From Bacteriovoracaceae bacterium UBA7317 (GTDB lineage: Bacteria > Bdellovibrionota > Bacteriovoracia > Bacteriovoracales > Bacteriovoracaceae): DNA of 51,879 nt. Of this stretch, positions 7,698 to 16,106 are shown in pieces. The notes under the pieces were generated by a model. That model made no database searches and had not been told where the DNA came from. It was given only the letters and a program-made list of their open reading frames with translations. The stretch's first letter is position 1; each line of letters begins with the position of its first letter. The translations under genes and the position numbers were made by a program. Location of the stretch: NCBI GenBank assembly GCA_002474345.1, contig DKQD01000130.1, positions 4,581 to 56,459 on the forward strand. Reading direction: 5' to 3'.

Positions 7698-10034
7698 ATG
7701 GAAGACTTTTTAGGTAGCGACAAAAAGAGTTTGACTTGCAAAATTGCCAGGTTCTCAGTTTATCGCCCTTGGACCTCCATTATTTTGGGATTTATTATTC
7801 TTTTCGGTCTTTCTTACGGTGGTAAGCACATAGAAGTCGATTTTTCTTATAGAGTTTGGTTTGATGAAAAAGACCAAAACCTTGTTCAATTTGATGCTTT
7901 TGAAAGGAAGTTTGGAAATGATGACAATATGGTTATTGTTGTCGATACAAAGAGTGGCGTTTTTAATAATAAAACCCTTAAAATGTTACGATCATTTACT
8001 GAGGAAATGTGGCTAGTTAAACAAGTCATCAGAGTAGAATCACTAACAAACTTCCAATGGACCCACTCTAAGGGCGATGAAATCATTGTGGAAGATTTTA
8101 TTCCTGAAGAAGACCGTTTTGAGAAAGAATTTTTAGAAGAAAGAAAAAAAATAGCTTTAAAAGATGAAGTAATTCCGGGTTTTCTGGTAACTAAAGATCT
8201 AAATACTGCACTTATTTATGCTAGGATCAAACCAGTTTTTGGAAAAGGTCCAAATTATAAAGAGCTTATGGAAGGAACGAGAAAGCTTCTTGAAAAGTTT
8301 AAGAAGGATAACGACTATAAATTTTACATAACTGGTTCTGGTGCAATTGGAAATACATTTAGCGAAGTGGCCCTAAGCGATTTAACAAAGATGCTTCCAT
8401 TTTTGTTTTTTTCTCTCATTCTTTTTCTTCTTTTTATTTTTAAAAGAGTCTCTGGTATTTTATTACCTTTCCTCATTATTTTTGCTTCGATTATGACAAC
8501 TTTTGGGGTTTCAGGATTTTTAGGTCTTAAGCTAAATAACCTTACGACTATGATTCCAAATATTCTCATTGCTATTTGTATGGCCGACTCAGTTCATCTG
8601 ATGGTGACTTTTTTTCAATTGAGATCAGGTGGAGTTGAAAGAAAAGAAGCCGTTTATAAAGCAATTATTAAAAATTTTTTCCCAATATTTATGACAAGTT
8701 TTAGCACCTCTATTGGTTTTTTTAGTCTTATTAATACAAACCTCATTCCTATTAAAAACTTAGGGCTTTTGGCTGGGATAGGAACTCAGATGGGGCTTAT
8801 TTTTACTTTTCTTTTGATGGCTCCATTACTCTCTTTACTGCCTATAAATGTTAAAGTTAAAAAAAGTGATAACTTAGAAACGGCTAGCAATTTACCAAAG
8901 GAGTGGAGTTTAAGAGCTGTCTCTTTTTATAAAAAGTTTGATATTGCTATTATTGCTATCTTTATTTTTGTATTTGGAAGTAGCTTATATCTTGCGTATA
9001 AAAATGAAGTTAATGCAAATCCATATGATTACTTCAGTGATAATGTTCCCCTTAAAAAAGCGAATGATTTTGTCTTGAAGAAATTAGGGGGGACAGGTGG
9101 CCCTGAAATTGTTATCAAAAGCGGTAAGCCTGAAGGTATTAAGTCACCAGATTTTTTAAAAAAAGTCGAAAGTTTACAGAACTGGATTGATTCAAACCCA
9201 AGAGTAAATAAAAGCGTTTCTATTGTTAATATCTTAAAATCAATGAATAGATCTCTTCATGGAGGTAGTCAGGAATACTATAAAGTTCCTGACACTAAAA
9301 AAGGAGTTGCGGAACAACTTTTTCTTTATACGATGAGTTTACCTCAAGGAATGGATATCAATAATCGCGTAACTTTAGATAATTCAGAAATTAGGTTGAG
9401 TATTTTGTGGGACCTCTTAGATTCAAAAACGAGTCTAGAGACTATTGATAAAATCGAGAAAAAAGCCAAGGATCTGGGACTTAATGTCTATGCAACTGGG
9501 AAGTTGCCTCTTTATCAAAAGATGGATGGCTATGTTGTTAAAACATTTTTTACCTCAATTACCTTGGCTTTAGTACTTGTAACGATTTTACTAATAATTA
9601 TCTTTAAGTCATTTAAATTTGGCTTTCTTAGCTTGATACCAAATGTGTATCCTCTGGTTTTGGGCGCTGGTGCGATGCAATTAATGGGAAAAAATATTGA
9701 TTTAGGAACGGCTTTGGTTACAAGTGTTTGTTTGGGGATAGCTGTTGACGATACCATTCATTTCTTAACTAATTTAAACAGAAGGTTAAAAAAATCAAAT
9801 GATTTAGAATACTCTTTGGCACAGGTTTTAACCTTTACCGGTCCCGCACTTTTATTTACAACGATTATTTTGGTTGCAGGTTTTGGTGTACTAGCTTTTG
9901 CCGATTTTGTTCCTAATTATAATTTTGGTATTCTTTCCGTTTTGGTTTTAATTACAGCTCTTATTACTGACCTAGTTTTATTACCGGCTATATTATTAAG
10001 ATTAGATAAAAATAAAAAAAGAACAAAAGCATAA
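7698..10034 (+). CDS. RND superfamily exporter of the MMPL type
   Basis: A 778-residue inner-membrane protein with the two-fold RND layout: one helix near residues 30-46, a periplasmic loop to about 230, a helix bundle (about 235-400), one helix near 415-435, a second loop to about 620, and a second bundle to 770. Paired proton-relay-like motifs occur as ICMADSVHLM in the first half and LGIAVDDTIHFL in the second. MMPL/HpnN-type members move lipids or hydrophobic compounds using the proton gradient. It is the last gene of the DUF2804-ricin-DUF547-barrel run. Its last 33 bases overlap the 3' end of the convergent prenyltransferase gene. The substrate is unknown; a lipid is most likely. Confidence 0.9.
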   Translation: MEDFLGSDKKSLTCKIARFSVYRPWTSIILGFIILFGLSYGGKHIEVDFSYRVWFDEKDQNLVQFDAFERKFGNDDNMVIVVDTKSGVFNNKTLKMLRSFTEEMWLVKQVIRVESLTNFQWTHSKGDEIIVEDFIPEEDRFEKEFLEERKKIALKDEVIPGFLVTKDLNTALIYARIKPVFGKGPNYKELMEGTRKLLEKFKKDNDYKFYITGSGAIGNTFSEVALSDLTKMLPFLFFSLILFLLFIFKRVSGILLPFLIIFASIMTTFGVSGFLGLKLNNLTTMIPNILIAICMADSVHLMVTFFQLRSGGVERKEAVYKAIIKNFFPIFMTSFSTSIGFFSLINTNLIPIKNLGLLAGIGTQMGLIFTFLLMAPLLSLLPINVKVKKSDNLETASNLPKEWSLRAVSFYKKFDIAIIAIFIFVFGSSLYLAYKNEVNANPYDYFSDNVPLKKANDFVLKKLGGTGGPEIVIKSGKPEGIKSPDFLKKVESLQNWIDSNPRVNKSVSIVNILKSMNRSLHGGSQEYYKVPDTKKGVAEQLFLYTMSLPQGMDINNRVTLDNSEIRLSILWDLLDSKTSLETIDKIEKKAKDLGLNVYATGKLPLYQKMDGYVVKTFFTSITLALVLVTILLIIIFKSFKFGFLSLIPNVYPLVLGAGAMQLMGKNIDLGTALVTSVCLGIAVDDTIHFLTNLNRRLKKSNDLEYSLAQVLTFTGPALLFTTIILVAGFGVLAFADFVPNYNFGILSVLVLITALITDLVLLPAILLRLDKNKKRTKA

Positions 10035-10895
10035 TGTGCTAATGATATTAAGTTTCATACAATTTCTAAAGTTCACTTCTGACTCATTTCTCAAGCATAA
10101 AAAAAACCAATAACTAAAATAGATAAAAGTCGGAAGCATAAATAGGGGAAAAATATAAAAAACTTCAAATTTTTTATTAATGAACTGGTAATAAAATAGA
10201 AGAAGAGTGCCTATTAGGAAACTCATTGCACTAAAGAGAAATGTCCCTTTGATACCTAGCTTTAAACTTAAAGTCTCATCTCCTCTTTTTCTGTCTTCTT
10301 CATGTTGAAAAATTTGTGTCATAGGATAGGCTCCTCCAAAAAGAAAAGCAGTTGAAAGAGCGGCAGGCCATTGTTGTTTAAGGTCAATTGGCCATGAAGA
10401 TGAAAAGGATAAGAATATGGCTAAATAAATAAAAGGGCCTTGAAAGATTGAAACAGTTAACCAGCTTAAAAATGGATTTTTTTTCAATCTAATTCTAGGG
10501 TGGCTATAGGCTTTAGAAAGAATGGAACAAACTAAAGTGGCCATAAAAAATAAGTAACCAATATAAAATAATGATAGCGATATAGCTAAACAATCAAAAA
10601 TGTAAGAAGTTAACAAAAGGTCTTTATTTACTTTGGGAGGTTCTTCTACTCCTCCAATACTTTGAGAGTCATTGTCATAATAGCTGTTATATGCTTGGCT
10701 TGCGGGATATAAAAAAAGGTGCAAAATAATAAAAATGAGAAAGAGTTTTTCTTCATTATTACCGACATTTATTTCTGAAAAAGAAAAAAAAAAGACTGGG
10801 GAAAGACATAGAGAATAAGGAATCCTTAAATGAACCCATGTAGATTTTGAAAAAAATAAGAATTTTTGCGTATACTCCTCATTCTTTAATAGCAT
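10002..10895 (-). CDS. UbiA-family membrane prenyltransferase
   Basis: A 297-residue multi-helix membrane protein. The first Asp-rich site is N70-SYYD-ND76 and the second is D201RKRGD206, the two Mg-diphosphate binding sites of the UbiA superfamily. The first motif carries Asn where many members have NDxxD, which is common in non-UbiA subgroups. The enzyme should attach an isoprenyl chain to an aromatic acceptor. It overlaps the methyltransferase gene by 17 bases and closes a three-gene unit led by a type III polyketide synthase, so the acceptor is probably the methylated polyketide (inference). A quinone or hydroxynaphthoate acceptor remains possible. Confidence 0.88.
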   Translation of the reverse strand: MLLKNEEYTQKFLFFSKSTWVHLRIPYSLCLSPVFFFSFSEINVGNNEEKLFLIFIILHLFLYPASQAYNSYYDNDSQSIGGVEEPPKVNKDLLLTSYIFDCLAISLSLFYIGYLFFMATLVCSILSKAYSHPRIRLKKNPFLSWLTVSIFQGPFIYLAIFLSFSSSWPIDLKQQWPAALSTAFLFGGAYPMTQIFQHEEDRKRGDETLSLKLGIKGTFLFSAMSFLIGTLLLFYYQFINKKFEVFYIFPLFMLPTFIYFSYWFFLCLRNESEVNFRNCMKLNIISTLCFCSFFIFI

Positions 10896-11634
10896 GACCT
10901 AGGTAACCTATTTTTAATGAATTCTTAAAAGTAAAAGAAAAGTTTGAAGGGACCCTTCTTTTTAAAATGAACTTTAAGAAAGATGAATCGAAAACTTTGG
11001 GGCCAACTCCTTGGAAATTTTTTATTTTAAGATTGTGATTATTGCAATAGTTTTGAACTTCTTTGGGTTTTAAAAAAAGATGATAAACGTGAAGGTTTCG
11101 AGGTGTTTTTTTCAAAATAAGTTCAACACCTTTTATAATGAGAAGCCATGACAAAAAATTTCTATTGAAAGTATAGAAAAAGAAAGATCCACCAGGTTTT
11201 AATACTCTTGAAGCTTCTTGAATTACTTTTTCAGGGCTATTAACATGCTCTAAAAAATCCATTGCACAAACAAAGTCGAAACTACTTTCTAGAAAAGGAA
11301 GGTTATAAGCATCTCCTTTTAAGTAATGGACTTTTTTTGTTGTATCATAGTGCTTAGCAATACTTATTGCGTCCTCAGAGATATCAATTCCTGTAACTTG
11401 AACTCCTTTTTTTATAAACGAATTTGAAAGAAAGCCCCCTCCGCACCCAATATCTAAAAGTTTTGATTTACCTTGTTTCATTCCTTGAGATATCATTTGT
11501 TTGAAAATCCATGGATTTCTAAAGCGAGCTTCAGCTCTTAGGAGTGCTATCGGATCGTCGTCAGCTTCATACCATTTTCTACCTAGATGGTAGTAAATTG
11601 AGTTATTAACTTCCGGTTTTTTCATAGAAGTCAT
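10879..11634 (-). CDS. UbiG-like SAM-dependent O-methyltransferase
   Basis: A 251-residue class I methyltransferase. Motif I is LLDIGCGGGFLSN (about residues 59-71), the acidic residue of motif II is in GIDIS, and the post-motif region LEHVNSPEKV and NRNFLSWLLIIKGVE resembles UbiG, the 3-O-methyltransferase of ubiquinone synthesis. It starts with ATGA overlapping the polyketide synthase stop, so translation is coupled. A second in-frame ATG lies 9 bases downstream. With the polyketide synthase before and the prenyltransferase after, it most likely methylates a phenolic or pyrone hydroxyl of the polyketide product, rather than acting in ubiquinone synthesis (inference). Confidence 0.88.
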   Translation of the reverse strand: MTSMKKPEVNNSIYYHLGRKWYEADDDPIALLRAEARFRNPWIFKQMISQGMKQGKSKLLDIGCGGGFLSNSFIKKGVQVTGIDISEDAISIAKHYDTTKKVHYLKGDAYNLPFLESSFDFVCAMDFLEHVNSPEKVIQEASRVLKPGGSFFFYTFNRNFLSWLLIIKGVELILKKTPRNLHVYHLFLKPKEVQNYCNNHNLKIKNFQGVGPKVFDSSFLKFILKRRVPSNFSFTFKNSLKIGYLGHAIKE

Positions 11635-12767
11635 ACCTTTCTAAATAGGGTTCCATGTATTGAAATACCTGGGCCAAATGCAAGAGATATGATGAGAGAG
11701 CCTTTGGGAAGCTCATTGGAGTGAAGCATTCTTTCCCATATATGGGGAAGTGTAGCGGAGCTCATATTTCCATAGCGATGAAGAATTCTAGTGGAGTGGG
11801 AAATTTGCCATTGTTGGAGGTTAAGGGCTTCTTGTAAATTGCGAATTATTTTAGGTCCTCCTGGATGTATAGCAAAAAAAGCCTCTTTTGAAATAGTTTC
11901 AAAGTCATATTTCTCTAGCGTAAGCCATTCTCTTAAAAAATAAGGTAGGTGCTCTGTAATTTTTTTAGGAACTAAAGGAGAGAGGTTCATGGAAAAGCCA
12001 TGAGTACCTGGTGACCATGACATATCTTTATTGCTATTTGGAATAATCATTTCTCTATCTGATAGGATCTCAAGTCCTGAAATTGGCTCTGTTGGTTTAG
12101 TTACCAAATAACCTATATGACCATCTGAGAAAAGGCTTTGGATAACCAATTGTTCAGGAGAAGAGTCCCATGGGCTAAAGTGAAGTGTGCATAGTTCATT
12201 ATGTTTAATGAGAGTGCTCCCTCCTTTTTCTTGAACCAGAGCTTTCGCAACTCGAATTGCTGGGATGGAAGCATAACAACCCATATGGTAAAGATGAATT
12301 ACTTGGCAATGTTTACCCCATTTTTGTTGATGTACCCAGTTTTGTGCTGGGCTAGGAGATAAATACCCTGTACATGTTACATGGAGTATGTTTTGGGGAG
12401 TAAGTTCATTGGGCGAATCTATTAGAGAGAGCTTTTCAAAAACCGAAGAAACTTTTTCATCATAAAAACGCATTCTTTCATCAAGATTGATTTTTTTCGG
12501 ATTATTAACATGGAATAGTTCCATTTTATCCCATTGCTGATGTGTGAAATCTTCTATTTCAGTACCTCTAGTAGATATTTTATTTTCGGAACACCCGTAA
12601 TGTGAATACCTTCTTTTAAGGTGCAGTGCCTTTGGAGAATCTAGCTCATCTTTTTCAACTAGTGAATGAGCTTTGCTAAGCCAATCAATAGAATCTGCCT
12701 GTTTTAGCACAAACTTGGGACGTATTATTTGAAACTGATGAATGGTTGGTTTAATATGTGAAGGCAT
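11631..12767 (-). CDS. Type III polyketide synthase (chalcone-synthase-like)
   Basis: A 378-residue thiolase-fold enzyme with the full type III PKS triad: C164 in HMGCYASIPAIRVAK, H301 in AIHPGGPKII and N334 in RYGNMSSAT. The C-terminal loop AFGPGISIHGTLF matches the GFGPG loop of the family. Such enzymes extend an acyl starter with malonyl-CoA units and cyclise the chain, giving alkylpyrones, alkylresorcinols or tetrahydroxynaphthalene. It is the first gene of the unit and overlaps the methyltransferase by 4 bases. The 47-base gap to the divergent gene at 12815 must hold both promoters. Product unknown; the membrane prenyltransferase partner points to a lipid-soluble product. Confidence 0.93.
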   Translation of the reverse strand: MPSHIKPTIHQFQIIRPKFVLKQADSIDWLSKAHSLVEKDELDSPKALHLKRRYSHYGCSENKISTRGTEIEDFTHQQWDKMELFHVNNPKKINLDERMRFYDEKVSSVFEKLSLIDSPNELTPQNILHVTCTGYLSPSPAQNWVHQQKWGKHCQVIHLYHMGCYASIPAIRVAKALVQEKGGSTLIKHNELCTLHFSPWDSSPEQLVIQSLFSDGHIGYLVTKPTEPISGLEILSDREMIIPNSNKDMSWSPGTHGFSMNLSPLVPKKITEHLPYFLREWLTLEKYDFETISKEAFFAIHPGGPKIIRNLQEALNLQQWQISHSTRILHRYGNMSSATLPHIWERMLHSNELPKGSLIISLAFGPGISIHGTLFRKV

Positions 12768-12814
12768 ATTGATTCTAATTAAATCGTATTATTAAAGCGA
12801 ATAAAAGGTATCCC

Positions 12815-13564
12815 GTGTCAATGTTGAAAAAAATAGTTTTCGTCATGGTTATTTTTTTTTCTCTCCAATTTAAATCTTATTCTAATTCTTCTCAGAAGTC
12901 TCTCTTAATGAAGGCAGATTTATTTAAAAGGGGGGAAACTCAACTTATCAAAAATAACATTATTTTTCATTTTGAGAAATGGTTGATAAAAAAAGAAAAG
13001 GAAAGCTCATTTGTAATCTATTTCAAAAATAAAGAGGGGCAAGTTATTGCTGAGGAAAAAATAATTTTAAATGAAAAAGGTTCTTTCAGATATGAGCTAG
13101 GACAATTTCAGGTAGATCAGCATGCAAAATTTTCTTTAAAAAAAAATAGTCATTTAGAGATGCTATATAGAGAAGGAAAAGAAAGTACAATTAATAAATT
13201 AAAGTGGGGAAAGAACTTTATTCTGCCACCAATGATTCTCGATTATGTACGGGACAACTATTCTGCAATCCTAAAGGGGCCTCAAGAAGTTGAACTTGTG
13301 ATACCTAATTTACAAACTAATATCTCGTTTACTTTTAGTCTTAAGACAAAAGAAGATCCAAGATGTTATAAGAGAGCATCTCTTTGTATTCTTTTTGAGC
13401 CTTCTAGTTTCTTAATACGCTTGTTTACGGAGTCTCTTTATCTATACTACGATAAAGATTTACAATTAATCAAGGCAAGCGGTCCAACTCTTCTTTATTG
13501 GAGAGAGCCTGAGGGCGGTTCTTTAAAGCCTTTTTTTGGTGATTCTTATTTCAATTACAAATAA
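12815..13564 (+). CDS. Hypothetical exported protein
   Basis: A 249-residue protein with a signal segment (IVFVMVIFFSLQFKSYS). I recognise no family. The mature part has few cysteines (one pair, CYKRASLC, near residues 188-195) and a mixed beta-type pattern. The GTG at 12815 has AAAGG 6 bases upstream and is preferred to the ATG at 12821. It is divergent from the type III polyketide synthase with only 47 bases between them, so the two may be co-regulated. The 3' end faces mobB across 50 bases. Confidence 0.65.
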   Translation: MSMLKKIVFVMVIFFSLQFKSYSNSSQKSLLMKADLFKRGETQLIKNNIIFHFEKWLIKKEKESSFVIYFKNKEGQVIAEEKIILNEKGSFRYELGQFQVDQHAKFSLKKNSHLEMLYREGKESTINKLKWGKNFILPPMILDYVRDNYSAILKGPQEVELVIPNLQTNISFTFSLKTKEDPRCYKRASLCILFEPSSFLIRLFTESLYLYYDKDLQLIKASGPTLLYWREPEGGSLKPFFGDSYFNYK

Positions 13565-13614
13565 TTTTTAGATGAAGTAAATTAATTTTAAACATTGTGG
13601 TTAAGATTAAAACC

Positions 13615-14178
13615 TTATTTTGTAATTAGTGGTTGAAATTTTTTTAGAATAAATCTAGAAATATTTTTTATATCATCTCTTTGGAAATAAGGCAGTGATT
13701 TTAACGAATTATAGTTATTTGGAATTTTTTTTAAAATCGTAGGTTCTAAGAAAGATTCCTTTCCACAAAAACCTAAAAGGCCTTCGATGTTAATACTTTC
13801 AATTAATGCAATAATATCTTCTTGATCATTAAGCATAAGAATTTTTGGAAGAGGAGTTCTCTTATGTCCTTCAGCAATTACAAAGTCAAAATCTTGAAAT
13901 ATTCTTTTAATAATTTCTTGGGATATTGGGCTGTTTCCTAAGAGTGCATACTCAGATTCGTTTGATATAAAAACTGTATTTGCACCAGATTTTCGAGCTT
14001 CGTATGTGTCTTTTCCAGGTTTATCCATTTGAAAATTATGCGCATCATGCTTTATGTAACCAATTTTATATTCTGAGTTTAGCTCATCTAAGATTGTGCA
14101 TATAAGGGTCGTTTTGCCTGATCCAGAATAACCACAAAAAGAAATTTCTTTAGGATGGTATAAATAATTATTAATCAT
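13615..14178 (-). CDS. mobB: MobB-like P-loop GTPase
   Basis: A 187-residue protein with Walker A GYSGSGKT (residues 16-23), then GYIKHDAHNFQMD, DTYEARKSGA and DFVIAEGHKRTPLPK, the standard MobB series. MobB binds GTP and assists MobA when molybdopterin guanine dinucleotide cofactor is made. The length fits a single MobB. No other molybdenum cofactor gene and no molybdoenzyme lies in this window, so it is isolated here. The start is the ATG at 14178. Confidence 0.9.
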   Translation of the reverse strand: MINNYLYHPKEISFCGYSGSGKTTLICTILDELNSEYKIGYIKHDAHNFQMDKPGKDTYEARKSGANTVFISNESEYALLGNSPISQEIIKRIFQDFDFVIAEGHKRTPLPKILMLNDQEDIIALIESINIEGLLGFCGKESFLEPTILKKIPNNYNSLKSLPYFQRDDIKNISRFILKKFQPLITK

Positions 14179-14252
14179 TTTTAAATTACCTATATTTTTA
14201 AAACAACATATTAAAATCGTAAGAAAAAATAATTATAACCGATTAGGTTAAC

Positions 14253-15335
14253 ATGGAAAGGAAAATTGTAGTTGTTACAGGAGCTACAGGGCATTTAGGT
14301 AATAATGTCATAAGAGAATTAATAGACAATGGCTATATTGTACGAGCTCTTATTTATCCCGGCTGTACAATCGGAAAAGAGTCTCTTAAAGATTTACAGG
14401 TAGAGGTTTTTTTAGGAGATATATTAAATATACCTTCGCTAGAAAAGGCTTTTGAAGGCGCTGACTATGTAGTTCATTTAGCAGGTATTATTTCAATCGA
14501 TGGTGATAAGGAGGGGTTGGTTACCAGAACAAACCAAGTTGGTACTGCTAATGTAGCAGATACATGCCTCAATAAAAAGATAAAAAGATTAATTCATATG
14601 AGTTCTATACATGTTTATGACTTTTTAGATTATAGGAAACCTATTAGTGAAGATACGAGATTTTCAAGTAGAGAACTACATGGTTTTTATGCTTATTCAA
14701 AAGTTCTTGCTGAACAAGAAATAAGAAAAAGAATTGAAAAAGGTCTTGATTCTATTATTTTAAACCCAAGTGGAATAATTGGACCAAATGACTTCGAGCC
14801 TTCTAGAATGGGACAATTTTTTTTAGATATTTTTTATAATAGATATCCAGTAGTAATCAATGGAGGGTTTCATTATGTCGATGCTAGGGATATTGGAAAA
14901 ACGATTATAAATAGCTTTTCAAAAGGAAGAATTGGAGAATCCTATATTTTGAGTCAGAGTTTTTATTCAATAAAAGATTTATATGAAATATGTCATGAGA
15001 TAACAGGTCTTAGTATACCAAAATTCGAGTTACCGCTATTTATGGCATACTTAGGGATCCCTTTTGATAAATTAAAAAGTAAGCTTTTAAAAAGAGAAGC
15101 ATCAGTTACAACAGAATCACTCGCAGCACTTAAAACAATGGCGGAGCTAAATAATACAAAAGCGATTAATGAATTAAGCTTTCAACCTAGAAAAATAGAA
15201 GATACACTGAGAGATATTTATATTTGGTTTATTAGAAATAATTTCATTGATTTAATGAGTCAGACAGACTTGATTAAAGAAAGATGCGGACAACTAATTG
15301 ACAGAGAGAAAGAAGTTTATTTGAAAGCGGGCTAA
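14253..15335 (+). CDS. Extended SDR: NAD(P)-dependent epimerase/reductase
   Basis: A 360-residue extended short-chain dehydrogenase. The nucleotide motif is G10ATGHLG16, the active-site serine is in MSSIH (117-118) and the YxxxK pair is Y146/K150. The overall pattern resembles dihydroflavonol reductase or the hopanoid-linked HpnA epimerase, but the substrate cannot be read from sequence. Monocistronic: mobB diverges upstream and the next gene on the other strand faces it. The start is ATG; a clear ribosome binding site is not seen. Confidence 0.85.
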   Translation: MERKIVVVTGATGHLGNNVIRELIDNGYIVRALIYPGCTIGKESLKDLQVEVFLGDILNIPSLEKAFEGADYVVHLAGIISIDGDKEGLVTRTNQVGTANVADTCLNKKIKRLIHMSSIHVYDFLDYRKPISEDTRFSSRELHGFYAYSKVLAEQEIRKRIEKGLDSIILNPSGIIGPNDFEPSRMGQFFLDIFYNRYPVVINGGFHYVDARDIGKTIINSFSKGRIGESYILSQSFYSIKDLYEICHEITGLSIPKFELPLFMAYLGIPFDKLKSKLLKREASVTTESLAALKTMAELNNTKAINELSFQPRKIEDTLRDIYIWFIRNNFIDLMSQTDLIKERCGQLIDREKEVYLKAG

Positions 15336-15423
15336 ATTTAAAAATGGAATCGAAGTTATATTAAAGATATTTATTTAAAATAATTCAACATAATTTATGA
15401 AGAATTAAAAAAGGTTCAGGAGT

Positions 15424-15488
15424 AGAGAAAAAAAAGAAGTAGAAAGAAACAGCTAGACAATTAAAGCTCTCACTGGCCTACTTCTTTT
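15424..15488 (-). terminator. Rho-independent terminator of the CheY gene
   Basis: On the minus strand AAAAGAAGTAG (15488-15478, including the stop codon) pairs perfectly with CTACTTCTTTT (15442-15432) and runs straight into further T residues (to 15428). The loop is 35 bases and holds a smaller AGCT/AGCT hairpin. It serves the gene ending at 15478. The rest of 15336-15477 holds no gene that I can see. Confidence 0.5.
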
Positions 15489-15873
15489 CCACGATCCTTT
15501 CTACAATTGTTTTTACTTTATCTGGTTGGAAAGGTTTTACAACCCATGCTTTTACGACACCTGTTTCTTTAGCTTTTTGTGCGAACTTTGAAGGAGATCC
15601 AGAGCTTCCCATATAAGATTCAGTAGTACACATTACTGTAGGAATAAGCTTAAGATTTTCATCTTGACTTTGTTTATCAATAAATTCTATGCCGTTCATT
15701 TCTGGCATGTTTACATCACAAATAATTAAGTCATAATCTTGATTTTCTTTCAACCTTTCAAGCGCTTCAAATCCATTACCGGCTTCGACACAAACATGAT
15801 TGCAGGTTTCCAAAAAAGTTCTTAATTTCATTCTCGTAGATTGAGAATCATCAATAATGAGTATTTTACCCAT
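15478..15873 (-). CDS. CheY-like response regulator
   Basis: A 131-residue receiver of the chemotaxis CheY type: acidic D8/D9, phospho-acceptor D53 in ICDVNMPEMNG, T83/T84 and K113 in VVKPF. No output domain. The start is the ATG at 15873, with AGGGAGCTGAC just upstream. It lies divergently, 233 bases from a large sensor kinase with a CheA-like HPt domain, so it is the best local candidate for the phosphotransfer partner of that kinase (inference from position). The intergenic 15874-16106 is AT-rich and must carry both promoters; no clear consensus was seen. Confidence 0.93.
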   Translation of the reverse strand: MGKILIIDDSQSTRMKLRTFLETCNHVCVEAGNGFEALERLKENQDYDLIICDVNMPEMNGIEFIDKQSQDENLKLIPTVMCTTESYMGSSGSPSKFAQKAKETGVVKAWVVKPFQPDKVKTIVERIVEKK

Positions 15874-16106
15874 GTCAGCTCCCTAAAATATAAAAAGTAA
15901 AGTAAAGCCTCCTTTGATTATTAGGGAAAAAAAATAAATTGTAAGAGGGAAAAAAAAATACTAGAAGTTTTGATGTCAAAAATTATACTTTACTAATTCG
16001 GTTTCTTTAATATCAGAGGTAAATATTAATGTTTTTTTCTCTTTATCCGATATTGTAAATATGAATCTAAATGTAACTTTAAATTATATTTTGGAATGGA
16101 AAAAAA

